From Ensifer sp. BR816 (lineage in GTDB: Bacteria; Pseudomonadota; Alphaproteobacteria; Rhizobiales; Rhizobiaceae): a stretch of 64,000 nucleotides of DNA. This document shows positions 27,276 through 35,042 of this stretch, piece by piece. The first letter of the stretch is position 1. Each line of letters begins with the position of its first letter. The notes beneath the pieces are model-generated. The model was not told where the DNA came from. It was given only the letters and a program-made list of their open reading frames with translations, and searched no databases. Position numbers and translations under genes: made by a program. The stretch spans positions 124,001 to 188,000 of the forward strand of contig NZ_KB905370.1 of the NCBI RefSeq assembly GCF_000378985.1, read 5' to 3'.

Positions 27276-27332
27276 GGTATACTCCTTCCACAAGCATATT
27301 CCGGTTGAAATACCTCTTTCGGGGTATATACC
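27276..27332. promoter_or_regulatory. GGTATA-type motifs in the LuxR / importer divergent region
   Basis: GGTATAC at 27276-27282, an ATACC/GGTAT dyad at 27310-27327, and the perfect palindrome GGTATATACC at 27323-27332. Their clustering next to the LuxR start suggests regulator-binding sites. This is inference from repetition only. Confidence 0.4.
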
Positions 27333-27430
27333 GACGCGGCTTCCCATGACTAGGCTGTTGGCAATGACGGTGGGAACAGGAGGCGCAAGGGCCGCGTCCT
27401 GTTCCTATAATAGCGCCGCAGGGAACAGAC

Positions 27431-28507
27431 GTGACATCCGATTCAAACGACATCGAATTCCGTTCGGTCGCCAAACGCTATGGCAGCGTCACGGCGGTGT
27501 CGGATATCAGCCTCGGGGTGCCCAAGGGGGCTTTCGTCGCCTTGCTCGGCCCGTCCGGCTGCGGCAAAACCACCTGCCTGCGAATGATCGGCGGCTTCGA
27601 ACAGCCAAGCGAGGGAATGGTCTATATCGGTGGCCAGCCGATGAACGGCGTGCCGGCCTATCGCCGCCCGGTCAATATGGTCTTCCAGCAATACGCGCTG
27701 TTTCCCCATCTTGATGTCGAGCAGAACGTCGCCTACGGGCTGAAGCAAATGCGCCCGCGCATTGCCGCGGCCGAAATCAGCCGCCGCGCCCGGGAGGCGC
27801 TGGAGATGGTCCGTCTTGCCGGCTTCGGCAAGCGCCGCGTTCACGAGATGTCGGGCGGACAACAACAGCGCGTGGCGCTTGCCCGCGCCATCGTCAACAG
27901 GCCGAAGGTGCTGCTCCTCGATGAGCCTCTTGCTGCGCTCGACAAGAAGCTACGCACGGCGATGCAGATCGAACTCCAGAGCCTGCAGCGCGAGCTCGGC
28001 ATCACCTTCATGCTCGTCACGCACGACCAGGAAGAGGCGCTGTCGATGAGCGATGTCGTCTGCGTCATGAATGCCGGGCGAGTGGTCCAGATCGGGCCGC
28101 CGCAAGAAATTTACGATCGCCCGGCGAATCTTTTCGTCGCCGATTTCGTCGGCAAGACCAATCGCATCGCAGCGACGATCGAGCCCGGCGCGAATGCGGT
28201 GCGGCTGGCAAATGGCGTCGGTTTGGCAAAGCCCGCGCGCGCCAATGGAACCGCGGGTGCGGCCATGGTGGCGCTCCGTCCGGAATCGATAAGCCTTGTG
28301 CGTGACGATACCGCCACGCTGCATGGCACGGTGACCCACCGCATCTTCCTCGGCTCATCGGTCGAATACTCCGTCGAGGTTGACGGGCTTGGCGATTTTC
28401 TGGTGACCGCCGACCGCCGCAGCCTGGATGAATCCGACCTCGCGGAACCTGGAGAAAGGATCGGACTCCGCTTCGATCCGAATGCAATGCATGTCTTTCC
28501 GGCCTGA
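27431..28507 (+). CDS. Polyamine-type ABC transporter ATP-binding protein (PotA-like)
   Basis: 358 aa. Walker A GPSGCGKTT at residues 40-48, Q-loop VFQQYALFPHL, signature MSGGQQQRVALARAI, Walker B VLLLDEPLAALD, then a TOBE domain (about 275-355) with VALRPESISL. The GTG start is preceded by AGGGAACAGAC. First gene of an operon with binding protein, two permeases and an SDR; here the ATPase comes first, unlike the importer at 21541-25495. The regulator is probably the divergent LuxR solo. Confidence 0.92.
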   Translation: MTSDSNDIEFRSVAKRYGSVTAVSDISLGVPKGAFVALLGPSGCGKTTCLRMIGGFEQPSEGMVYIGGQPMNGVPAYRRPVNMVFQQYALFPHLDVEQNVAYGLKQMRPRIAAAEISRRAREALEMVRLAGFGKRRVHEMSGGQQQRVALARAIVNRPKVLLLDEPLAALDKKLRTAMQIELQSLQRELGITFMLVTHDQEEALSMSDVVCVMNAGRVVQIGPPQEIYDRPANLFVADFVGKTNRIAATIEPGANAVRLANGVGLAKPARANGTAGAAMVALRPESISLVRDDTATLHGTVTHRIFLGSSVEYSVEVDGLGDFLVTADRRSLDESDLAEPGERIGLRFDPNAMHVFPA

Positions 28508-28559
28508 ACGGGCCGACGCTCTGCCATCAAATGCATGCCAACGACAAGGGAACAGCATC

Positions 28560-29720
28560 ATGACCAAGTGGTACAGAGAGAATGCCCCGATCACCGCTGA
28601 AAAGCTTGCGGACGAGCTGATGCGCCTGAAACGTGGCTCGGTGAACCGCCGCCATTTTCTCGGCGTGACCGGCCTCGGGCTCGCCACTGCCGTCCTGGCG
28701 CGCGCGCCCGGCCTCTTCAACTCGACGGCTTTTGCCGAAGACCTCGGCACGCAGATGTCGCTCGCGACCTGGCCGAACTATCATGATCCCGCCACCTTCG
28801 AAGCCTTCAAGGCCGCAACCGGCGTCGCCGTGGAAGTCAACGTTTTCGGCTCGAACGAGGAGATGCTGGCGAAGCTGCAGGCAGGCGGCACCGGTTGGGA
28901 CCTCTTCGTCCCGACCAATTACACGATTTCGACCTATGCAAAGCTCGGCCTCATTGATGAACTCGACCTGTCGAAGCTGCCGAACTACGACGCCTCGACG
29001 GAAAACGCCCGCTTCACCAATGAAGGCGTCATCGACGGCAAGACCTATGCGGTGCCGAAGAACTGGGGCACGACCGGCATTGCCGTGAACAGCGCCAAGA
29101 TCAAAAAGCCGGTCACGAGCTGGAAGGAGTTCTTCGAGGTAGCGATGGCCGAGGCAGACGGTCGCGCCATGGTGCATGACTACCAACTCACCACCATCGG
29201 CAATGCGCTCGTCTCGCTCGGCTACTCCTTTAACTCCGTGAAGCCGGACGAACTTGCCAAAGCCGAGGAACTGCTGATCAAGGTGAAGCCGCATCTTTAT
29301 GCGATCAACAGCGATTACCAGCCATCGATGCGGGCGACTGACGCCTGGATGACCATGTGCTGGACCAATGACGGTGCGCAGCTCAACCGCGACATGCCGG
29401 AAATCCAGTTCGTGCTCGGCAAGGATGGCGGCGAGATCTGGTCGGATTTCTACGCGATCCCGAAGAGCGCCGCCAACAAGGCTGCCGGCTATGCCTTGCT
29501 CAACTACCTGATGACGCCGGAAAACGCCGTCAAGGAGCACATCGCCAACGGCGCGCCGACGACGGACAGCCGCGTCCTGAAACTGCTGCCGGCCGACGTC
29601 ACCTCGAACAAGATCGTCTATCCGGACGAAGCGGCACTCACTCCGCTCGAATTCGGCGCCGCCGTGACGCTGACCGATCCCGGGCGCGCCGAGCTGATGG
29701 CGCGTTTCAAGTCGGCGTGA
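28560..29720 (+). CDS. ABC transporter substrate-binding protein (PotD-like, Tat-type signal)
   Basis: 386 aa. A long n-region with RRHFLG followed by a hydrophobic run (VTGLGLATAVLARAPGLF) suggests Tat export. The mature protein follows the PotD/spermidine-putrescine pattern (LATWPNYHDPATFEAF, GWDLFVPTNYTISTYAKLGLIDELD). I start at the ATG at 28560, which has AAGGGAACAG upstream; the open frame continues into the preceding gene. A ligand such as a polyamine, opine or betaine cannot be resolved. A RIME repeat separates it from the permeases. Confidence 0.88.
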   Translation: MTKWYRENAPITAEKLADELMRLKRGSVNRRHFLGVTGLGLATAVLARAPGLFNSTAFAEDLGTQMSLATWPNYHDPATFEAFKAATGVAVEVNVFGSNEEMLAKLQAGGTGWDLFVPTNYTISTYAKLGLIDELDLSKLPNYDASTENARFTNEGVIDGKTYAVPKNWGTTGIAVNSAKIKKPVTSWKEFFEVAMAEADGRAMVHDYQLTTIGNALVSLGYSFNSVKPDELAKAEELLIKVKPHLYAINSDYQPSMRATDAWMTMCWTNDGAQLNRDMPEIQFVLGKDGGEIWSDFYAIPKSAANKAAGYALLNYLMTPENAVKEHIANGAPTTDSRVLKLLPADVTSNKIVYPDEAALTPLEFGAAVTLTDPGRAELMARFKSA

Positions 29721-29733
29721 TGTCGAAAGTTCG

Positions 29734-29836
29734 CCCCTCACCCTGGCCTTCCCCGCCAGCGGGAGAGGGGACGGGCGCCGCGGGTTCCCTCTCCCCGTTC
29801 GAAGGGGGAGCGACTGGCCGGCGGGCCGGATGAGGG
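29734..29836. repeat. RIME-like intergenic repeat inside the importer operon
   Basis: Starts CCCTCACCCTGG, contains CCCTCTCCCCGTTCGAAGGGGGAG and ends GGCCGGCGGGCCGGATGAGGG. The same end motif recurs at 63534-63706. It lies between the binding-protein and permease genes and contains a spurious ATG (29830). Confidence 0.85.
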
Positions 29837-29868
29837 CCCAGTTCAATACACGTTTCAACGGACTGACC

Positions 29869-30735
29869 ATGCGTGCGGCAAAGAACACGAAGAGGAACCT
29901 GGTGATGGCGGCGCTGGTAGCGCCGGCGGCGGCGTGGCTCTGCGTCTTCCTCGTTCTCCCATTCATCGCCATGCTCGTCTTCGCTTTCGGCGAGCGGGCG
30001 CCGGAAGGCGGCTATCAGGCGGCTTTCACCTTCGCCCAGTTCGCAAACCTGCCGACACGCGCCGCAGCCTTCTGGAACACGTTGATGCTTGCGCCAGCCG
30101 GCGCCCTGCTCTGCCTGCTGGTGGCCTATCCTGTCGCCTACTACCTCGCCGTCAGGGCAAATCCGCGCTATCGCCTGATCCTCGTCTCGCTGGTCGTCGT
30201 GCCGTTCTGGACGAGCCTGCTGGTGCGCACCTATGCCTGGATGTATATCCTCGGCTCGCGCGGCATTCCCAATCTGCTCGCGATGATCGGCATCGAGGAC
30301 GTGCGGATGCTCAACACGCCCGGCGCCGTGCTGCTCGGAATCGTCTACGGCTACCTGCCGCTGATGATCATGCCGATTTATGTGAGCCTCGAGAAACTCG
30401 ACCGGCGACTTCTTGAGGCTTCCGCCGATCTTGGCGCCAAGCCGGTTTCCAGCTTCCTCGGCGTCACCCTGCCGCTGTCGCTCCCGGGCGTCATGACCGG
30501 CGTCGCGCTCGTGACGATCCTGCTCCTCGGCGAATATCTGATCCCCCAGCTTCTCGGCGGCGGCAAGGTCTTCTTCATCGGCAACGCGCTGGTCGATCTC
30601 TTCCTGCAATCACGCAACTGGCCCTTCGGCTCGGCGATCGCCGTCACGCTGGTTGCCGTCGTCGCCGTCGTGCTCATGGTGGCGATGCGCATCGCCTGGA
30701 AGGTCGCCGGAACAAGACAGGTGGATCTCGTCTGA
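29869..30735 (+). CDS. ABC transporter permease (PotB-like)
   Basis: 288-aa membrane protein with about six hydrophobic segments, beginning NLVMAALVAPAAAWLCVFLV. The EAA motif reads LLEASADLGAKPVSSFLGVTLPLS. I start at the ATG at 29869 because the ATG at 29830 lies within the RIME repeat. Its stop shares one base with the start of the next permease (TGATG), so the subunits are co-translated. Confidence 0.9.
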   Translation: MRAAKNTKRNLVMAALVAPAAAWLCVFLVLPFIAMLVFAFGERAPEGGYQAAFTFAQFANLPTRAAAFWNTLMLAPAGALLCLLVAYPVAYYLAVRANPRYRLILVSLVVVPFWTSLLVRTYAWMYILGSRGIPNLLAMIGIEDVRMLNTPGAVLLGIVYGYLPLMIMPIYVSLEKLDRRLLEASADLGAKPVSSFLGVTLPLSLPGVMTGVALVTILLLGEYLIPQLLGGGKVFFIGNALVDLFLQSRNWPFGSAIAVTLVAVVAVVLMVAMRIAWKVAGTRQVDLV

Positions 30736-31553
30736 TGCGTGCCCTCGTCTCCTCCGTCTATCTCTTCCTCTATGCGCCGATCGCGCTCGTCGTTCTGTTC
30801 TCCTTCAATGCGGGGCGCAATGCGAGCGAGTTCACCAGCTTCTCCGCTGCCTGGTACGGCAAGGCTCTCAGCAACACCTTCCTGGTTTCAGCACTGCAGA
30901 ACAGCCTGATGATCGCCTTCACGAGCGCTGCGCTTGCGGCGGTCTTTGGGACCATGGCGGCGCTTGGCATGGAGCGCCTCGGGCCGCGCGTGCGAGCCGT
31001 CTTCGATGCCCTCTTCGCTGCTGCCATCGTCGTTCCGGGCGTCGTCATCGGTATCGCCACGCTCGTGGCGCTGGTCGCCGTCTTCTCCTTCGTGAATCCA
31101 GCGCTCGCGATGATCTGGCCGGGCGATCACCCGCCACAGCTCGGTCTTGGGTACGGCTCTATCATCGCCGCCCATGGGCTGTTCTCGATGGCACTCGTCG
31201 CCATGATCGTGAAGGCGCGGATCGCCAGTCTCGGCCGTGACATCGTCGAGGCGTCCAGCGATCTCTACGCGACGCCGCTCACCACCTTCCGGCTGATTGT
31301 GCTGCCGCAGATCCTTCCCTCGATTCTTGCCGGCTTCCTGCTCGCCTTCACCTTCTCCTTCGACGATTTCATCATCGCCTTCTTCGTCGCAGGCTCGAAG
31401 ACCACCTTGCCTATCTATGTCTTCGCCTCGATCCGTCGCGGCGTGACGCCGGAGATCAATGCGATCGCAACCTTGGTTCTCGTCGCGTCGCTTCTCCTGA
31501 TCCTGACAGCGCGCGTGCTGATGCGCGAGACGAAAAGCAAATCCGGGGAGTGA
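30735..31553 (+). CDS. ABC transporter permease (PotC-like)
   Basis: 272-aa partner permease starting MRALVSSVYLFLYAPIALVVLFSFNAG, with six predicted membrane segments. The EAA motif reads VEASSDLYATPLTTFRLIVLPQILPS, and FSFDDFIIAFFVAG matches the PotC C-terminal region. It ends five bases before the SDR start, so both are probably one transcript. Confidence 0.92.
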   Translation: MRALVSSVYLFLYAPIALVVLFSFNAGRNASEFTSFSAAWYGKALSNTFLVSALQNSLMIAFTSAALAAVFGTMAALGMERLGPRVRAVFDALFAAAIVVPGVVIGIATLVALVAVFSFVNPALAMIWPGDHPPQLGLGYGSIIAAHGLFSMALVAMIVKARIASLGRDIVEASSDLYATPLTTFRLIVLPQILPSILAGFLLAFTFSFDDFIIAFFVAGSKTTLPIYVFASIRRGVTPEINAIATLVLVASLLLILTARVLMRETKSKSGE

Positions 31554-31557
31554 AACC

Positions 31558-32319
31558 ATGATCCTGAAAGACCGGATCGCGATCGTGACCGGCGGCGGCT
31601 CCGGGATCGGTCAGGCGGGTGCCGCCATCATGGCGCGCGAAGGCGCCCATGTGGTCGTCGTGGACCGTAGCGCGAAGGCTTCGGAAGAGACCGTGACATC
31701 CATCGCCGCCAGGGGCGGCAGCGCCGAACTTCTAGCCGTCGACGTCACCGACGACGCCGCGCTGTCGAACGGCATTGTCGAGATCCTTCGGCGGCATGGC
31801 CGCATCGATATTCTGCACAACCATGCCGGCGCCCAGGTGGCCGGCGACCTGGAGCGGGTCGAAGTGGCGGGTTTCGATCGCTCGTGGAACCTGAACGTTC
31901 GCGCCCACTTCATGGCGGCTCGCCTGGTCGTGCCGTCGATGAGGGCGGCGGGGCGCGGCGTGATCGTCAACACCTCGTCCTCTTCCGGCGTTCTCTACGA
32001 CCGTGAGATGATCGCCTACACTACGACAAAGCACGCCGTCATCGCCATGACGCGGCAGATGGCCGGCGACTACGCGAAATACGGCGTGCGAATAAACGCA
32101 CTCTGCCCCGGCTGGGTCGACACGCCGTTCAACGAACCTTTCATCACTCAGATGGGCGGTCGGGGCGCCATCGAAGCCTATATCCGCGAGAAGGTGCCGC
32201 TCGGACGCTGGGCAAGCGTCGACGAGATCGCCGAAGCGATCCTCTTCCTTGTCTCCGACCGGTCCTCCTATATGACCGGCCAGGTTCTTGTGGTCGACGG
32301 CGGCGAGACGATCGTCTGA
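31558..32319 (+). CDS. SDR family oxidoreductase
   Basis: 253-aa classical short-chain dehydrogenase. NAD(P)-binding TGGGSGIGQAG near residue 12, structural NHAG, catalytic Ser in NTSSSSG, and YTTTK as the Tyr-x3-Lys pair; the C-terminus reads YMTGQVLVVDGGETIV. RBS GGGGAGTGAAACC. Located as last gene of the importer operon, so it probably oxidises the imported hydroxylated compound or its derivative. It lies within 2 kb of the carnitine genes, so a hydroxy-quaternary-amine substrate is possible (inference). Confidence 0.9.
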   Translation: MILKDRIAIVTGGGSGIGQAGAAIMAREGAHVVVVDRSAKASEETVTSIAARGGSAELLAVDVTDDAALSNGIVEILRRHGRIDILHNHAGAQVAGDLERVEVAGFDRSWNLNVRAHFMAARLVVPSMRAAGRGVIVNTSSSSGVLYDREMIAYTTTKHAVIAMTRQMAGDYAKYGVRINALCPGWVDTPFNEPFITQMGGRGAIEAYIREKVPLGRWASVDEIAEAILFLVSDRSSYMTGQVLVVDGGETIV

Positions 32320-32369
32320 GCTGCTGGCGCACTCGCCTGTGGAAGAATGTGAAGGAATGGTACGAGCCT

Positions 32370-32695
32370 TCACTTCGGCGGCAGCGACAGCACATAATCG
32401 AGCGCCGCATCCAGCAGCCTCTTGCGAGGGCGTCGTCACCATAGGCTTCGGCACCCGCACGCACCCAACCGTGCATTGGGCGCTCGCCCATCACCATCAG
32501 GGCGATATCCGGTAGCGCCAGCGCCCAGGCGTCATTGCCCTTGCCGAGCCTTACCAGCATCCCGTCGTCGCGCGCGCCGCAGACGAGATTGCCGTTAACA
32601 AGAAAAGCCAGGCCGCCGAACATCGGCTTTTCAGAAAGCCCCGCCCGCTCGCCGAGTTCCTGCCTGATCAACTCCTCAAGTCCGGTGTCGCGCAT
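32370..32695 (-). pseudogene. TfoX/Sxy N-terminal-domain protein, frameshifted
   Basis: The first 92 codons from the ATG at 32695 (behind GAGGAAAG) give a TfoX-N domain: KPMFGGLAFLVNGNLVCGA is typical. Near 32420-32425 the frame breaks. The open frame then turns Arg-rich and runs antisense through the 3' end of the SDR gene. Shifting one base restores RLLDAALDYVLSLPPK and a stop at 32370-32372, the length expected for a small TfoX-N protein. So a 1-bp deletion (or 2-bp insertion), or a sequencing error, has disrupted it. TfoX-like proteins link to competence in other bacteria; the role here is unknown. Confidence 0.75.
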
Positions 32696-32829
32696 CGATA
32701 CTTTCCTCACTCTCTCGCGGCAAAGGTGGCCGCGTTCACACCTGAATCACTTTCCGACACGCCGCCGATAGACCGCTGATTATATTCACGAATCCCGCGC
32801 CCACTGAATCGACCTGTGAAGCCGTTGAA

Positions 32830-33801
32830 TCAACTCTTGAGCTTCAGGCGCCGGCGCGTCTCGGTGGGGCTCTCGCGATAGTGGGCGCGATAGCTGCGCG
32901 AGAATGAAGACGACGAGTTGAAACCGGAAATCGCCGCGATGTCGGCGAACTCCATGCGCGTCTCGATCACCTTGCGCCGCGCCGCATTGAGACGCAGCGC
33001 CAGATAATGCTCGTGCGGAGCGACGCCCATTGTGTCCTTGAACAGATCCTGCAGATGCCTGGCGCTGACCCCGACCCGCCGCGCCAGCCTGGCGAGCGTC
33101 AACGGCGCCTCGACGGTTTCCTCCATCAACTTTACCGCTGAGCCGACCCTGGCGTCGAGGATGCGCATGTTGCCGATCGCCGGCACCTGCAGGAGGTCGC
33201 CACGGGTGCGCTCCTGCTCGTAGATGAAGAGACGCGAGACTTCGAGCGCCAGCGAATAGCCATGGGCGCGTCGGATGAGTTCGAGCATCAGGTCAAGCGT
33301 CGGCAGCGAGCCGCCGGTGGTGATCCGCTTGCCGTCGATGACGAAACGCTCGCGCACCATTGTCACCTGCGGATAGGCGGTGGCGAAATCCTCGAAGTCT
33401 TCCCAGTGGGTGGTGGCGGAAAAATCGTCGAGAAGGCTCGTCTCCGCCAATAGCCAGGAGCCGGATTCGATGCCCGCCATCGCCTCCCGGTGCCGGGCCG
33501 TCTGCGACAGCAGCATCTTGAGCTGCGACGTGGCGCTGCGCCGCCAGTTGTAACTCGACAGCACGAAGAGCGGCGCCGTTTCGCGTTGCGGCCGGAAGGG
33601 GCCGGACACCGGAATCGGGACACCGCTTTTCGTCTCGATCGCTTCGCCGTCCGGACTGAACATCGTCCAGCTGTAGAGGGTTCGTCCGGCGATGCGATTG
33701 GCGGCACGCAAAGGCTCGACGACCGAGGCGACGAGAATCAGGTTCGTCTCCGGCAGTATGAGCAAATCGATATGCTGCGCCTGCGAAACGACGGCATCCA
33801 T
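32830..33801 (-). CDS. GlxA-family AraC-type regulator with DJ-1/PfpI domain (CdhR-like)
   Basis: 323 aa. The N-terminal DJ-1/PfpI-type domain (about 10-180, HIDLLILPETNLILVASVVEPLRAANRIAG) resembles an amidotransferase fold but serves ligand sensing. The C-terminal AraC HTH (about 215-320) includes LARRVGVSARHLQDLFKDTMG and FNSSSSFSRSYRAHYRESP. CdhR and GbdR, which control carnitine and betaine catabolism in Pseudomonas, share this architecture. It is divergent from BKACE, so I infer that it activates the carnitine genes. Confidence 0.88.
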   Translation of the reverse strand: MDAVVSQAQHIDLLILPETNLILVASVVEPLRAANRIAGRTLYSWTMFSPDGEAIETKSGVPIPVSGPFRPQRETAPLFVLSSYNWRRSATSQLKMLLSQTARHREAMAGIESGSWLLAETSLLDDFSATTHWEDFEDFATAYPQVTMVRERFVIDGKRITTGGSLPTLDLMLELIRRAHGYSLALEVSRLFIYEQERTRGDLLQVPAIGNMRILDARVGSAVKLMEETVEAPLTLARLARRVGVSARHLQDLFKDTMGVAPHEHYLALRLNAARRKVIETRMEFADIAAISGFNSSSSFSRSYRAHYRESPTETRRRLKLKS

Positions 33802-33843
33802 CGCGAAACTTCCTCCGCCTGTTGCCGATAATGTATAGGATCA

Positions 33844-33859
33844 TTCCACTTATGGAAAG
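33844..33859. promoter_or_regulatory. TTCCA-CTTA-TGGAA dyad, candidate CdhR-like site
   Basis: Inverted repeat TTCCA / TGGAA (33844-33857) in the 109-bp divergent promoter between the regulator and BKACE. Its right part CTTATGGAAAG recurs exactly at 41129-41139 before the Dpp-type importer. Confidence 0.5.
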
Positions 33860-33910
33860 CAGAGGCCCTTTTTCTGGCTCGTAATGGGTCCAACGAAAAG
33901 GGAGACAGCT

Positions 33911-34813
33911 ATGCCGCTCAGCATGAACCGCGAGGTCTTCATCACCTGCGCAGTCACCGGTTCGGGAGACACCGTTTCGAAGTCGAGCCACGTTCCGATC
34001 ACGCCGAAGCAGATCGCCGAAGCGGCAGTCGAAGCCGCCAAGGCGGGTGCTGCGATCGTCCACTGCCATGTCCGCGATCCGGAGACCGGCGCGCCGGCCC
34101 GCCGCCTCGACCTCTACAGGGAGGTAACCGACCGCATTCGCTCCGCCGATATCGACATCGTCCTGAACTTGACCGCCGGCATGGGCGGAGACCTCATCTT
34201 CGGCAATGTCGAAAGCCCCCTCCCGCTCAACGACAAAGGCACCGACATGGCCGGCGCCACCGAGCGCGTCGCCCACGTCGCCGAATGCCGGCCGGAGATC
34301 TGCACGCTCGACTGCGGCACGATGAATTTTTCGCTCGGCGACTACGTGATGACCAATACGCCGTCGATGCTGCGCGAGATGGCGCGCCAGATGACCGCAC
34401 TCGGCGTCCGCCCGGAGATCGAGGCCTTCGATACCGGCCATCTCTGGTTCGCCAAGCAGCTCGTCGAGGAAGGCCTGATCGAGGATCCGGTGCTGATCCA
34501 GCTCTGCATGGGCATTCCGTGGGGCGCACCGGACGATCTCAACACCTTCATGGCGATGGTCAACAACGTCCCGTCGAACTGGACCTTCTCGGCCTTCTCG
34601 ATCGGCCGCAATGCACTCGCCTATCCGGCCGCAGCGATCCTTGCCGGCGGCAATGTCCGCGTCGGCCTTGAGGACAACCTCTATGTCGGCAAGGGGCAGC
34701 TCGCGACCAACGGCCAGCTCGTCGAAAAGGCGGTGTCGGTGATCGAAGGCATGGGCGCGAAGATCATCGGACCGGCAGAGGTCCGCGAGAAACTGAAGCT
34801 GACGAAGCGGTGA
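33911..34813 (+). CDS. Beta-keto acid cleavage enzyme (BKACE, DUF849), probable 3-dehydrocarnitine cleavage enzyme
   Basis: 300-aa TIM-barrel Zn enzyme. Metal/active-site regions include VHCHVRDPETGAPAR, with the HxH pair, NLTAGMGG and LEDNLYVGKGQLA. BKACEs transfer the acyl part of a beta-keto acid to acetyl-CoA. In Sinorhizobium such an enzyme converts 3-dehydrocarnitine plus acetyl-CoA to betainyl-CoA and acetoacetate. The neighbouring dehydrogenase-thioesterase fusion would supply the substrate and hydrolyse the product. I start at the ATG at 33911 (AAGGGAGACAGCT upstream) rather than the ATG at 33884, which lies ahead of the ribosome-binding site. Confidence 0.9.
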   Translation: MPLSMNREVFITCAVTGSGDTVSKSSHVPITPKQIAEAAVEAAKAGAAIVHCHVRDPETGAPARRLDLYREVTDRIRSADIDIVLNLTAGMGGDLIFGNVESPLPLNDKGTDMAGATERVAHVAECRPEICTLDCGTMNFSLGDYVMTNTPSMLREMARQMTALGVRPEIEAFDTGHLWFAKQLVEEGLIEDPVLIQLCMGIPWGAPDDLNTFMAMVNNVPSNWTFSAFSIGRNALAYPAAAILAGGNVRVGLEDNLYVGKGQLATNGQLVEKAVSVIEGMGAKIIGPAEVREKLKLTKR

Positions 34814-34818
34814 CAAGA

Positions 34819-35013
34819 CCCCTCCCCACCCTCCCCACAAGGGGGAGGGCTTAACCTGCAGCGCCGCCGCGTTCGAAACAAACGCGTTCTCGCAGATGGT
34901 GAACCATCGAAAGCGGTGGCGACAGACGGACGGGGAGCTGGGAGACGAGGAGGATCGGGAGCCACCCCATCCCTCCCCCTTGTGGGGAGGGTGGCCCGAA
35001 GGGCCGGGAGGGG
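34819..35013. repeat. RIME-like inverted pair between BKACE and carnitine dehydrogenase
   Basis: Core CCCTCCCCACAAGGGGGAGGG (within 34819-34849) and its reverse complement at 34971-34991. The right copy is extended by a TGGCCCGAAGGGCC hairpin to 35013. The 121-bp interior holds no gene. Confidence 0.85.
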
Positions 35014-35042
35014 TTCCCACGGAAAAACGGGATGGAGAGGCA

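Noticed and set aside
29830-29868. ATG at 29830 as start of the PotB-like permease
   Set aside because: It falls in the conserved end of the RIME repeat and adds residues without homology; ATG 29869 preferred.
34819-35013. Possible CRISPR-like spaced repeats in CCCTCCCC-rich gaps
   Set aside because: Copies are inverted pairs, not direct repeats with regular spacers; they fit RIME-type elements.
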